Source: Xanthomonas campestris pv. phormiicola (GTDB lineage Bacteria; Pseudomonadota; Gammaproteobacteria; Xanthomonadales; Xanthomonadaceae). From it: DNA of 64,000 bases. Shown piece by piece: positions 1 through 7,745 of this stretch; positions within the stretch are counted from its first letter, which is position 1; the number at the start of each line of letters is the position of its first letter. The position numbers and the translations under genes were made by a program. The notes under the pieces are model-generated. The model saw only the letters and a list, made by a program, of their open reading frames with translations, did not search any database and was not told where the DNA came from. The stretch lies in NCBI GenBank assembly GCA_025666215.1, contig CP102593.1, positions 2,803,001 to 2,867,000 of the forward strand, read 5' to 3'.

Positions 1-440
1 TCAGCTTCGGCGGCCTGAAGATGCGCCTGGACGGCGCGCCGGCGGTCGGCGACAGCTTCCAGATCGGCGCCTCCACCACCAAGGACGTGTTCTCCACCAT
101 CACCAATCTGGTCGATGCGCTGAACACCGACCCGGTCACCGCCACCGACAAGGCCGCGTTGCAGAACACCTTGCAATCGTCGATGCGCGACATCAGCCAG
201 GCCTCGGCGAAGATGATCGATGCGCGCGCCGCCGGCGGCGCGCAGCTGGCCGCGCTCGACAGCGCCGCCGAGCTGCGCGAATCCAACGAAGTGACGCTGA
301 AGACCACCCTGTCCTCGCTGCGCGACCTGGACTATGCCGATGCGATCGGCCAGTACCAGCTGGAACAGGCCGCGCTCAAGTCGGCGCAGACCATCTTCAC
401 CCAGATGCAGTCGATGTCGCTGTTCAACATGATCCGCTGA
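1..440 (+). CDS. flgL: FlgL, flagellar hook-filament junction protein (3' end only)
   Basis: This is the C-terminal part of hook-associated protein 3; the reading frame is open from base 3 and its start lies before the window. FlgL sits outside the cell as the adaptor between the hook (via FlgK) and the flagellin filament. The visible 146 codons end in a flagellin-like D0/D1 helix: a coiled-coil stretch with an ESNEVTLKTTLSSLRDLDYA segment and the terminus SLFNMIR, which matches the flagellin-type C-terminus of FlgL. The gene directly precedes fliC, as in xanthomonads and pseudomonads. A strong GC-rich hairpin follows the stop codon. Identification rests on the C-terminus and gene order and is firm; the N-terminus cannot be judged. 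Confidence 0.9.
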   Translation, partial: SFGGLKMRLDGAPAVGDSFQIGASTTKDVFSTITNLVDALNTDPVTATDKAALQNTLQSSMRDISQASAKMIDARAAGGAQLAALDSAAELRESNEVTLKTTLSSLRDLDYADAIGQYQLEQAALKSAQTIFTQMQSMSLFNMIR

Positions 441-460
441 ATCGCGATTCCACTCCCTAC

Positions 461-499
461 GCGAAGGCCCGGAGCGCGGCGACGCCTCCGGGCCTTCGC
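461..499 (+). terminator. Hairpin after flgL
   Basis: A 14-bp perfect stem (461-474 pairing with 486-499) with an 11-base loop lies 20 bases after the flgL stop. There is no T-run after it, so it is either a weak intrinsic terminator or an mRNA 3'-end stabiliser separating flgL from fliC. Confidence 0.6.
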
Positions 500-555
500 C
501 GTTATACCGAGTTCGTCATCGCCGCCGATCCCGCCAAATTTCATGCCAAGCCCGC

Positions 556-582
556 TAAAGTTTGGCAAACCTCGGCCGAAAC
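556..582 (+). promoter_or_regulatory. Distal sigma-28 (FliA) promoter P2 of fliC
   Basis: TAAAGTTT at 556-563, an 11-base spacer, then GCCGAAAC at 575-582. The -35 and spacing match the enterobacterial FliA consensus exactly and the -10 differs at two positions. It lies 191 bases before the fliC ATG, upstream of a second FliA-type site. Confidence 0.65.
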
Positions 583-650
583 AAGCTCTTCGCCGCGAGT
601 GCCACGGGCTCCCGGTTCGCCGCATCGCGATAATTTCCGCAGCGAATCGC

Positions 651-677
651 TAAAGGTTGTTGACATCTCGCCGTTAT
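651..677 (+). promoter_or_regulatory. Proximal sigma-28 (FliA) promoter P1 of fliC
   Basis: TAAAGGTT at 651-658, 11-base spacer, GCCGTTAT at 670-677. Spacing is exact for FliA. It is 96 bases before the fliC ATG, giving a leader of roughly 90 bases that ends in a strong Shine-Dalgarno sequence (GAGGAG near 760). The -10 octamer is identical to the one before the STAS-cheY-cheA2 genes at 55108. Confidence 0.75.
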
Positions 678-773
678 TTATCTCAGCAGCGGCAACGGCC
701 AATTGATGGCCCCCCTGCGGAGGCTCCAGGCACCGATGGGTTGCCGGATAAATCGCTTAGAGGAGATATCAAA

Positions 774-1958
774 ATGGCACAGGTAATCAACACCAACGTA
801 ATGTCGCTGAACGCTCAGCGTAATCTCAACAGCACCAGCGCGAGCATGGCCACGACGATTCAGCGTCTGTCCTCGGGCCTGCGCATCAACAGCGCCAAGG
901 ACGACGCCGCCGGTCTGGCGATCTCCGAGCGCTTCACCACCCAGATCCGCGGCCTGGACGTTGCCTCGCGCAATGCCAACGACGGCATCTCGCTGGCGCA
1001 GACCGCCGAAGGCTCGATGGTTGAAATCGGCAACAACCTGCAGCGTATCCGCGAGCTGTCGGTGCAGTCGGCCAACGCCACCAACTCCGCCACCGACCGC
1101 GAGGCGCTGAACTCGGAAGTCAAGCAGCTGACTTCGGAAATCGACCGCGTCGCCAACCAGACCAGCTTCAACGGCACCAAGCTGCTGGATGGCTCGTTCT
1201 CCGGCGCGCTGTTCCAGGTCGGCGCCGATGCCGGCCAGACCATCGGCATCAACAGCATCGTCGACGCCAACGTCGATTCGCTGGGCAAGGCCGGCTTCGC
1301 CGCCACGCAGACCGGTTCGGCCGCCCTGGCTTCCGGTACCGCGACCGCCAGCGGCAGCTTCTCCGGCATGACGATCAACAGTGTCAGCATCGCCTCGGTC
1401 TCCGTCGCGATCGGCGATACCGGTACCGAGGTCTCCAAGAAGATCGCCGCCGCGATCAACGACAAGCTGGACCAGACCGGCGTCTACGCCTCGATCGACA
1501 GCACCACCGGCGCGCTGAAGCTGGAGTCGCTGAAGGCCGGCACGGACTTCTCCTTCACCGCAGGCTCGGCCACGAACGCCGGCGGCATCACCTTCAGCAA
1601 CGCCGGCATCGCCACCTCGGCCCTGGTCACCGCCGGTACCACCAGCACCCTGCAGGACCTGGACATCTCCACCTTCTCCGGGGCGCAGAAGGCGCTGGAA
1701 ATCGTCGACAAGGCGCTGACCGCGGTCAACTCCTCGCGCGCCGACATGGGTGCGGTGCAGAACCGCTTCACTTCCACCATCGCCAACCTGAGCTCCACCT
1801 CGGAGAACCTGTCGGCCTCGCGTAGCCGCATCCGCGACACCGACTACGCCAAGGAAACCGCAGAACTGACCCGCACGCAGATCCTGCAGCAGGCCGGTAC
1901 CGCGATGCTGGCGCAGGCCAAGTCTGTCCCGCAGAATGTGCTGAGCCTGCTGCAGTAA
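774..1958 (+). CDS. fliC: FliC, flagellin
   Basis: Flagellin of 394 residues, the filament subunit secreted by the flagellar export gate. The N-terminal D0/D1 region begins [18 protein letters not shown] and the C-terminal D1/D0 region ends in [11 protein letters not shown]; residues about 175-295 form the variable surface domain, rich in Ser, Thr, Ala and Gly. The flg22-equivalent epitope lies at residues 30-51 and has Asp at position 43. The start at 774 is chosen because of the GAGGAG ribosome site 8-14 bases upstream and the flagellin N-terminus; an in-frame TTG at 657 overlaps the promoter and is rejected. The gene is monocistronic: tandem FliA-type promoters in front and a strong terminator behind. 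The neighbouring glycan island suggests that the Ser/Thr-rich surface domain is glycosylated, which is inference. Confidence 0.97.
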   Translation: MAQVINTNVMSLNAQRNLNSTSASMATTIQRLSSGLRINSAKDDAAGLAISERFTTQIRGLDVASRNANDGISLAQTAEGSMVEIGNNLQRIRELSVQSANATNSATDREALNSEVKQLTSEIDRVANQTSFNGTKLLDGSFSGALFQVGADAGQTIGINSIVDANVDSLGKAGFAATQTGSAALASGTATASGSFSGMTINSVSIASVSVAIGDTGTEVSKKIAAAINDKLDQTGVYASIDSTTGALKLESLKAGTDFSFTAGSATNAGGITFSNAGIATSALVTAGTTSTLQDLDISTFSGAQKALEIVDKALTAVNSSRADMGAVQNRFTSTIANLSSTSENLSASRSRIRDTDYAKETAELTRTQILQQAGTAMLAQAKSVPQNVLSLLQ

Positions 1959-1985
1959 CAGTCAGCTCGACACCGGCACGACCCG

Positions 1986-2014
1986 AAAGCCCCTCCGCAA
2001 GGAGGGGCTTTTTT
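1986..2014 (+). terminator. Rho-independent terminator of fliC
   Basis: An 11-bp stem (AAAGCCCCTCC at 1986-1996 with GGAGGGGCTTT at 2001-2011) closes a GCAA tetraloop and runs into a T tract. It is the clearest intrinsic terminator in the window, placed 28 bases after fliC. Confidence 0.92.
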
Positions 2015-2030
2015 GCGTCTGGCGGTGCGC

Positions 2031-2046
2031 AGGCACAGGATTTGCA
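2031..2046 (+). promoter_or_regulatory. Sigma-54 promoter of fliD
   Basis: AGGCACAGGATTTGCA: GGCAC (2032-2036), five bases, TTGCA (2042-2046), with exactly ten bases between the -24 GG and -12 GC. It begins 17 bases after the fliC terminator and is 111 bases before the fliD ATG, so fliD appears to be served by RpoN2 while fliC is served by FliA. Confidence 0.8.
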
Positions 2047-2156
2047 TGGCCCTCGGGGCATTGCCGAGGCGCATGCGGCCTCAAGAACCGCCGTACGCCG
2101 CCGATACCCCTATCTACCGCTGGCCTCCGTGCCCGCCATCGTAAGGAAGCCCATCC

Positions 2157-3488
2157 ATGGCTACTTCATCGCTGTCTGCCGTCGGCTCCGGAATGGACGT
2201 CACTGCAGTCGTCAAATCGTTGGTCGCCGCCCAGCGCGCACCGCAGGAAAACCGGATCAATGCCGACGGTACCGCGTCCAGCGCCCAACTCTCGGCGCTG
2301 AGCACGATCAAGGGCGCGCTGTCCAACCTGCAGACGGCGATGAACGCGATCGCCAAGAGCGCCGACAAGAGCGCGGTCAAGGCCACTGTGGCCGACGGCG
2401 CCGGCTATACCGCCAGCGTCACCGAGAGCGCCACTGCCGGCAACTACAGCGTGGAAGTGGTGAAGCTGGCCGAACGGCAGAAGCTGACCTCGGCCGCCTA
2501 TGCCAGCGATGCGGTGGTCGGCGACGGTACCTTGACCATCGCCTATGGCGACAAGACGCTGGACGTCACCATCGCCGAGAACAGCAAACTCAGCGACGTC
2601 GCCGCCGCGATCAACAAGGCCGCTGGCGGCAGCGGCGTGACCGCCAGCGTGGTCAGCGCCGACGACGGCGACCACCTGGTGCTCAACGCGGTCGATTCCG
2701 GTACCAAGGGCGCGCTGACCCTCACCAGCTCCGGCGGCAACGGCGGACTCAGCGCGCTGACCTACAGCAGCGGCAGCAGCGGCGGCCTGACCCAGACCGT
2801 GGCCGCGGCCGATGCGGTGGTGCGCGTGGACGGCTTCGAACGGACCTCCAGCAGCAATGCGATCGCCGATCTCGTGCCCGGGGTCACGTTGAACCTGACC
2901 CAGGCCGCCGAAGGCACCAAGTACAGCCTGAGCATCACCAACGACAGCACCAGCCTGAAGGCGAACCTCACCGCGTTCGTGACCGCCTACAACACCGCCA
3001 ACACCTTGCTGAAGTCCTCCAGCGCCTACGACGCCACCAACAAGAAGGCCTCGGCGCTGACCGGCGACTCGATGGTGCGCGGGCTGCAGCAATCGCTGCG
3101 CAAGCAGGTCAGCGACAACGTCGTCGACCTCAAGGCGATGGGCGTGACCATCGACAAGGATGGCGTGATGAGCTTCGACAGCGCCAAGTTCGACAGCGCC
3201 GTCGCCAGCGATCCGTCCTCGGCCAAGGCGATGTTCGGCACCGACGGCAGCTTCACCGCAGGCGTGACCACGCTGCTGAACAGCAATCTGGACACCACCA
3301 ACGGCACCATCACCCAGCGCACGGCCTCGCTCAACAAGCACATCAGCGACCTGACCGACCAGCTCAGCGACCTGGACAAGCGGATGGACACGCTGACCAC
3401 GCAGTACACTGCCAGGTTCACCGCGATGGACACCATCGTCGCGCAGATGCAGACGATCAGCGACAGCCTCACCAAGCAGTTCTCGTAG
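2157..3488 (+). CDS. fliD: FliD, filament cap / hook-associated protein 2
   Basis: A 443-residue cap protein that sits at the filament tip and folds incoming flagellin. The N-terminus MATSSLSAVGSGMDVTAVV is the usual FliD opening, residues about 1-100 form the N-terminal coiled-coil half, a variable D2/D3 body follows, and the C-terminal half ends with a predicted coiled coil (about 375-443) finishing in MQTISDSLTKQFS. Length is normal for the family. AAGGAAG 9-15 bases upstream supports the ATG at 2157. It has its own sigma-54-type promoter and is followed about 170 bases later by fliS, with a possible FliA site between. Confidence 0.95.
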   Translation: MATSSLSAVGSGMDVTAVVKSLVAAQRAPQENRINADGTASSAQLSALSTIKGALSNLQTAMNAIAKSADKSAVKATVADGAGYTASVTESATAGNYSVEVVKLAERQKLTSAAYASDAVVGDGTLTIAYGDKTLDVTIAENSKLSDVAAAINKAAGGSGVTASVVSADDGDHLVLNAVDSGTKGALTLTSSGGNGGLSALTYSSGSSGGLTQTVAAADAVVRVDGFERTSSSNAIADLVPGVTLNLTQAAEGTKYSLSITNDSTSLKANLTAFVTAYNTANTLLKSSSAYDATNKKASALTGDSMVRGLQQSLRKQVSDNVVDLKAMGVTIDKDGVMSFDSAKFDSAVASDPSSAKAMFGTDGSFTAGVTTLLNSNLDTTNGTITQRTASLNKHISDLTDQLSDLDKRMDTLTTQYTARFTAMDTIVAQMQTISDSLTKQFS

Positions 3489-3524
3489 CGCCGACGACAT
3501 CGGGATGAAAGTCATTACCGATGC

Positions 3525-3552
3525 TCAAGTCCGAGCGGATAGCTGCCGATAT
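3525..3552 (+). promoter_or_regulatory. Possible sigma-28 promoter before fliS
   Basis: TCAAGTCC at 3525-3532 and GCCGATAT at 3545-3552, separated by 12 bases, one more than in the better sites of this window. The -10 box is very good and the same TCAAG-type -35 occurs before motC and both cyclase genes. It is 106 bases before the fliS ATG. Confidence 0.5.
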
Positions 3553-3657
3553 CTTTAGCATCGACAGTCATTCCGGACTGGCAGCACGTACCGTCGCCAC
3601 GGCGCCTTCGCCGTCCGGCGCGGCAGCGCGGCACCAGGCCACCCGAGGGAGTTTTCC

Positions 3658-4077
3658 ATGCACGGTTCCAGTCGCCAATACGCCGAGCAATATCGCAAGA
3701 TGAGCGTGTCCACCAGCATCACCGATGCCGACCCGCACAAGCTGGTGGCGCTGCTGTTCGCCGGCGCGTGCCAGCGCATCCGCCAGGCACAGGCCTGCCT
3801 GGCGCAAGGCGACCAGGCGCGCAAGGGCAAGGCGATCGGTGAAGCCTGCGCCATCGTCGGCCACCTCAACGGCTCGCTGGATCACGAGGCAGGCGGCGAA
3901 ATCGCCAACAATCTCTCGGCGCTGTACGACTATGTGATGCATCGGCTCACCGAAGCCAACCTGCACAACGACGACGGCGCGCTGGTCGAATCGCTGGAAC
4001 TGCTCAGCGAGATCGATGCCGCGTGGAACGCCATTCCCATGCAGCAGCGCGAACTCGCCGCGGTCGCCACGCTATGA
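3658..4077 (+). CDS. fliS: FliS, flagellin export chaperone
   Basis: A 139-residue all-helical cytoplasmic chaperone that binds the flagellin C-terminus and delivers it to the export gate. Family marks are an N-terminal Y-x-x-x-x-V/M-x-T/S-S-T/I element (AEQYRKMSVSTSITDADPHK at residues 9-28), the L-V-A-L-L-F helix, and the ANNLSALYDYVMHRLTEANL region at about 83-102. GAGGGA lies 9 bases before the ATG. The stop overlaps the start of the next gene by four bases, so fliS, the FliT-like gene and the PilZ-like gene form one translationally coupled unit. Confidence 0.94.
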   Translation: MHGSSRQYAEQYRKMSVSTSITDADPHKLVALLFAGACQRIRQAQACLAQGDQARKGKAIGEACAIVGHLNGSLDHEAGGEIANNLSALYDYVMHRLTEANLHNDDGALVESLELLSEIDAAWNAIPMQQRELAAVATL

Positions 4078-4376
4078 TCGCCGTCAGCATCGAATCGCTG
4101 CACGCCGAACTGCAGCAACTGCAGCAGGTGCTGCAGGGCGACGACAACGCGCTGGCCGAGCGCATGGTCGCCGAACACGACCAGCACCTGCGCCAATACC
4201 TGCTGCAGGCCGGCAGCGACGTCTCGCGCGAGGGCATCGGCTCGCTGCTGAAACTGCAGCAAGCGGTGATCGCGCAGATGCTGCAGGCGCGCGACGAGGC
4301 CGGCGACTGGCTGCGCGCCAACCGCCTGTCCAACAATGCCGCGCGCGCCTATTCGCAGGCCGGATCGCTGAGATGA
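4074..4376 (+). CDS. Small helical protein in the FliT position
   Basis: A 100-residue, strongly helical, Gln/Leu/Ala-rich protein. It overlaps the fliS stop by four bases (ATGA) and in turn overlaps the PilZ-like gene by four bases. In many bacteria the gene after fliS is fliT, the FliD chaperone and FlhDC/export regulator; size, helical character and position fit, but I see no diagnostic FliT motif, so no symbol is given. The start at 4074 is chosen for the ATGA coupling; an upstream in-frame ATG at 4023 lies deep inside fliS. An unrelated helical flagellar accessory protein is the alternative. Confidence 0.8.
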   Translation: MIAVSIESLHAELQQLQQVLQGDDNALAERMVAEHDQHLRQYLLQAGSDVSREGIGSLLKLQQAVIAQMLQARDEAGDWLRANRLSNNAARAYSQAGSLR

Positions 4377-4951
4377 ACAGCGCGTCCGACGGCGTCGTGC
4401 ACCATCCTGCCGAAGCCGAACTGTTCCACGACACCCTCAGCTGCGAACTGGCACTGCCGGCCGACTTCAAGCTCGGCAATGGCATCGGTCGCTTCGGCGC
4501 CGGCGAAGCCCTGCTGCGCGGCCTGGCCCAGGTCGAGGACCTGCGCAGCGAGGACGGCGGCGAGGAGCGCAGCGAGCAGCCGCTGCAGCTGCAGCGCATG
4601 GACGCCAAGCTCGACCTGATGCTGGTGCTGCTCGGCCGTCTGGCCCGGCAGCACGAGGAGGGCTTGCCGCTGCGCCCCGTGCGCTGGTCGCGCCGAGGCC
4701 TGAGATTGGAAGTAGGATCGCGCTCGGGCGCCCTGCCGGGTGCGGCCGGCCTGCTGCGCCTGCAACCCTCCGACTGGCTGCCCGACCACCTGGAACTGCC
4801 GGTCAAGGTCCTGGCCGAAGCCGCCAGCGGCGGCGGCTTCCATCTCTGGCTACGATTCGAGACACAGCCGCCGGGTCTGGAAGAAGCGCTGGAGCGCCAC
4901 CTGTTCCGCCTGCACCGGCGGCAGATCGCCGATAGCCGGCGCGCGCGCTGA
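4373..4951 (+). CDS. PilZ-like domain protein
   Basis: A 192-residue cytoplasmic protein. The N-terminal part has a helical stretch (about 45-95, Gln/Leu/Glu-rich), followed by a beta-rich half where VRWSRRGLRLEVG (about 102-114) resembles the PilZ core R-x-x-x-R...strand arrangement, with LLRLQPSDWLPDHLELPVKV after it. The canonical RxxxR and D/NxSxxG c-di-GMP motifs are not fully clear, so it may be an atypical, possibly non-binding PilZ domain. It ends the fliS-fliT-like-pilZ unit; the ATGA overlap fixes the start. A role in coupling c-di-GMP to filament assembly or motor behaviour is inference from neighbours, including two cyclase genes at 34.7-40.8 kb. Confidence 0.72.
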   Translation: MNSASDGVVHHPAEAELFHDTLSCELALPADFKLGNGIGRFGAGEALLRGLAQVEDLRSEDGGEERSEQPLQLQRMDAKLDLMLVLLGRLARQHEEGLPLRPVRWSRRGLRLEVGSRSGALPGAAGLLRLQPSDWLPDHLELPVKVLAEAASGGGFHLWLRFETQPPGLEEALERHLFRLHRRQIADSRRAR

Positions 4952-5045
4952 CCCCCCCTTGGCCACCCCGGCGCACCGCCGCGTGGTTGGCGGCGACGGC
5001 GCGCTCGGCTAAGGTGCGGTACTAGAGTAGAGAGATCTTCCCACT

Positions 5046-5678
5046 GTGCGAGTCATCATCGTCGACGATCACACCCTGGTCCGCGCCGGCCTGAGCCGGC
5101 TGTTGCAGACGTTCGCGGACATCGACGTGATCGCCGAGGCCAGCAACGCACAGCAGGCGGTGGACCTGGCCACCCTGCACCGCCCCGACCTGGTACTGAT
5201 GGACCTGTCGCTGCCCGGGCGCAGCGGCCTGGACGCGTTGACCGACGTGCTGCAGACCTCGCCCAAGACCCGCGTGGTGATGATGTCCATGCACGACGAC
5301 CCGGTGCACGTGCGCGATGCGCTGGACCGCGGCGCCACCGGCTTCGTGGTCAAGGATGCGGCTCCGCTGGAACTGGAGCTGGCGCTGCGCGCGGCCAGCG
5401 TCAACCAGGTGTTCCTGAGCCCGCAGATCTCTTCGAAGATGATTGCGCCGATGCTCGGCCGCGAACGCCCGGTCGGCATCGCGGCGCTGTCGCCGCGGCA
5501 GCGCGAGATCCTGCGCCAGATCGGCCGCGGCCAGAGCAACAAGGAAATCGCCTCGGACCTGGGAATCAGCGTCAAGACCGTGGAAACCCACCGCGCGCGG
5601 ATGATGGAATCGCTGGGCTGCCGCCGCGCCAACGATCTGGTCCTGCTGGCCGCGCGCCACCAGAACGAACTGACCTGA
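5046..5678 (+). CDS. NarL/FixJ-family response regulator
   Basis: A 210-residue transcription factor with an N-terminal receiver (1-120) and a C-terminal LuxR-type helix-turn-helix (about 147-205). The receiver has the acidic pair Asp7/Asp8, the phospho-acceptor Asp53 in LVLMDLSLPG, and the conserved Lys in TGFVVKDA near 103. The HTH region reads LSPRQREILRQIGRGQSNKE followed by a recognition helix with SVKTVETHRARM. The start is GTG at 5046, preceded by a modest GAGAG. No histidine kinase gene is adjacent. It lies between the PilZ-like gene and rpoN2, and a pair of overlapping palindromes sits in the gap that follows; it may bind there, which is inference. Confidence 0.92.
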   Translation: MRVIIVDDHTLVRAGLSRLLQTFADIDVIAEASNAQQAVDLATLHRPDLVLMDLSLPGRSGLDALTDVLQTSPKTRVVMMSMHDDPVHVRDALDRGATGFVVKDAAPLELELALRAASVNQVFLSPQISSKMIAPMLGRERPVGIAALSPRQREILRQIGRGQSNKEIASDLGISVKTVETHRARMMESLGCRRANDLVLLAARHQNELT

Positions 5679-5803
5679 GCGCCGCCGGGAACGGGTTCCC
5701 GACACGCGGCACTGGCATGGCGCTTGCCTTAACCGGTCAGCTGCCGCCGTGAAACCGTCGAGGCCCGCCAGCGCTGGCGCTACGGCGCCGACCGACCGGC
5801 GCC

Positions 5804-5832
5804 CCCTACGTCCATGTAGGGATTTTCCCTAC
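5804..5832. promoter_or_regulatory. Overlapping palindromes between response regulator and rpoN2
   Basis: CCCTAC (5804-5809), GTAGGGA (5816-5822) and TCCCTAC (5826-5832) can pair in two mutually exclusive ways; the inner one, GTAGGGATTTTCCCTAC, is a 7-bp-arm palindrome. It lies 60 bases upstream of the sigma-54-like site of rpoN2. It looks like an operator for a dimeric regulator or a switching hairpin; no binding protein can be named from sequence. Confidence 0.5.
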
Positions 5833-5890
5833 AGACTGTCGGGAATTTGACTACCCCGCTCAGGAACCTCCTGATTCTGTTACCGTCGGG

Positions 5891-5906
5891 TGGCAAGCAC
5901 TATGCA
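5891..5906 (+). promoter_or_regulatory. Sigma-54-like promoter before rpoN2
   Basis: TGGCAAGCACTATGCA has GG (5892-5893) and GC (5904-5905) separated by exactly ten bases. Deviations are CAA for CAC and ATGC for TTGC. It is 45 bases before the rpoN2 ATG and would make the gene autoregulated. Confidence 0.55.
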
Positions 5907-5950
5907 TTCCACGGGCGCCAGAGGGTTGGCGCCAAACCGAGGAAGTTCGC

Positions 5951-7348
5951 ATGAAGCCGACCGTCTCCGCCCAGCTAGGCCAGCAACTCCACCTGACACC
6001 GCAATTGCTGCAGTCGATCCGGCTGCTGCAACTGGATGGGATGCAATTGGAAATGGAAATCCGGCGCGCGCTGGAAACCAATCCGTTGCTGGAACTGGAA
6101 GAGCCGGAGGGCGTGCTCGAGCCGGTCGTCGATCACGACACCGCGCTGGAAATCGCCGCATTCGACGAGCTGCCCGAATCCTCGATGTGGGACGTTCCCG
6201 CCGCCGGCTGGAGCGAGGGCGAAGACGACCGCATGCAGCGCATCGCCGCCGGCGAGTCCACCGATCCGCAGCTGCGCGTGCTGCAGCGCCTGGCGATGGA
6301 ACTGGACGAACGCGACCTGGAAGTGGCCGCGTTCTGGCTGGAGCACAGCGACGATGCCGGCTACCTCGACGGCGCGCTGGACACGCTGACCCTGCTCGCC
6401 TGCGCGCGCTTCGACCGCTCCGCCGCGCAGGTGGAAGCGATCCGCCAGCGGCTGCTGCACGGCGACCCCGCCGGCCTGGCCGCCTGCGACCTGCGCGAAT
6501 GCCTGAGCGTGCAGCTGGCCGCCCTGCCCGGCCGCGTCGCCGGCCGCCACCTGGCCGCGCGCATCCTCGCCGGCGACCTGAATCTGCTCGCCAGCCACGA
6601 TTACCCGCTGCTGGCGCGCCTGCTCGACGCCGAAGCCGACGACGTGCGCGAGGCGGTGCGGCTGATCCTGTCGCTGCAGCCGCGCCCCGGCGACAGCCTG
6701 CTGCCGGAGAACCTGGGCCACGTGATTCCCGACGTGGTCGCCTGGCACAGCGACGGCACCTGGCGGGTGGCGCTGAACCCGGCCACCACCCACCGCGTCA
6801 GCGTCAATCCGATGCACGAGCGCGCCCTGGCCGAGGCCGGCGAGGCGGCGGCGCCGTTGCGCGAAATGCTGCAGGAAGCGCGCTGGCTGACCCGCGGCCT
6901 GTCGATGCGCTACGAGACCCTGCTGCGCACCACCCGCGCCATCGTCGAGCGCCAGGCCGCGTTCCTGGTCAAGGGCGAGGAAGCGATGGCGCCGCTGACC
7001 CTGAAGGAAGTGGCCGATGCGATCGGCATGCACGAATCCACCGTGTCGCGCATCACCACCGGCAAGTACCTGCAGACGCCGCGTGGTACCTTCGAACTGA
7101 AGCATTTCTTCGCCGTGCGCCTGGAAGGCGCCGCGGTCTCGGGACAGGCGGTGCGCGCGATGGTGCGGCGCCTGATCGAATCCGAGCCGTCGGGGCGGCC
7201 GCTGGCCGACGAGGCGATCGCCGGGTTGTTGTCGCGCCAGGGCGTGAACGTGGCCAGGCGCACCGTGGCCAAGTACCGTGAACAACTGGATATCGCCCCC
7301 GCCCGCGAACGCCGTCGCGCCAAACCGCTGCTGGCCCGCGCGAGCTAA
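5951..7348 (+). CDS. rpoN: RNA polymerase sigma-54 factor (flagellar-locus copy, RpoN2 type)
   Basis: Sigma-54 of 465 residues, which directs RNA polymerase to -24/-12 promoters with an AAA+ activator. Region I is the Gln/Leu-rich N-terminus QLGQQLHLTPQLLQSIRLLQ; the acidic region II is short (about 55-100); the core-binding and HTH regions follow (LKEVADAIGMHESTVSRITT near 350-370); the RpoN box ARRTVAKYRE is intact near residue 437. The ATG at 5951 follows GAGGAAG. Xanthomonads carry two rpoN genes and the one beside fleQ is the flagellar RpoN2; the assignment here is by position. Its predicted targets in this window are fliD, the glycan island, fliE, fliL, flhB and possibly itself. Confidence 0.96.
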   Translation: MKPTVSAQLGQQLHLTPQLLQSIRLLQLDGMQLEMEIRRALETNPLLELEEPEGVLEPVVDHDTALEIAAFDELPESSMWDVPAAGWSEGEDDRMQRIAAGESTDPQLRVLQRLAMELDERDLEVAAFWLEHSDDAGYLDGALDTLTLLACARFDRSAAQVEAIRQRLLHGDPAGLAACDLRECLSVQLAALPGRVAGRHLAARILAGDLNLLASHDYPLLARLLDAEADDVREAVRLILSLQPRPGDSLLPENLGHVIPDVVAWHSDGTWRVALNPATTHRVSVNPMHERALAEAGEAAAPLREMLQEARWLTRGLSMRYETLLRTTRAIVERQAAFLVKGEEAMAPLTLKEVADAIGMHESTVSRITTGKYLQTPRGTFELKHFFAVRLEGAAVSGQAVRAMVRRLIESEPSGRPLADEAIAGLLSRQGVNVARRTVAKYREQLDIAPARERRRAKPLLARAS

Positions 7349-7361
7349 GGAAACACTACAC

Positions 7362-7745
7362 ATGAACAAATTGTCCGTACTTCTGGTCGACGACCACGAA
7401 GGTTTCATCAACGCCGCGATGCGCCACTTCCGCAAGCTCGACTGGATGGAAGTGATCGGCAGCGCCGCCAACGGCCTGGAGGCGATCGAACGCTCCGAGT
7501 CGCTGCGCCCGCAGGTGGTGCTGATGGATCTGGCCATGCCCGAAATGGGCGGCCTGCAGGCCACGCGCCTGATCAAGACCCAGGACCAGGCCCCGTACAT
7601 CGTGATCGCCAGCCACTTCGACGATGCCGAGCACCGCGAGCACGCCATGCGCGCCGGTGCCGACAACTTCGTCAGCAAGCTGTCCTACATCCAGGAAGTG
7701 ATGCCGATCCTGGAGGGCTTACGCACAGAGGGAGTACCGGCATGA
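7362..7745 (+). CDS. Stand-alone receiver-domain response regulator
   Basis: A 127-residue CheY-like protein made only of a receiver domain. Asp10/Asp11, phospho-acceptor Asp56 (VVLMDLAMPEMGG) and the conserved Lys (NFVSKLS) are all present, so it should be phosphorylatable. There is no output domain. The gene starts 13 bases after rpoN2 and overlaps fleQ by four bases, so the three are very probably one operon; a job in modulating RpoN2/FleQ output is inferred from this position only. The start at 7362 follows AAGGAAAC; no other start makes a complete receiver. Confidence 0.92.
   Translation: MNKLSVLLVDDHEGFINAAMRHFRKLDWMEVIGSAANGLEAIERSESLRPQVVLMDLAMPEMGGLQATRLIKTQDQAPYIVIASHFDDAEHREHAMRAGADNFVSKLSYIQEVMPILEGLRTEGVPA

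Noticed and set aside
657..773. N-terminal extension of FliC from a TTG codon
   Set aside because: The codons overlap the proximal FliA promoter and the translated part has no flagellin similarity; the ATG at 774 has a strong ribosome site.
4980..5045. Sigma-54 site before the NarL-type regulator
   Set aside because: A GG-N10-GC spacing exists in TTGGCGGCGACGGCGC, but the -12 box lacks TTGC and such spacing is common by chance in GC-rich DNA.
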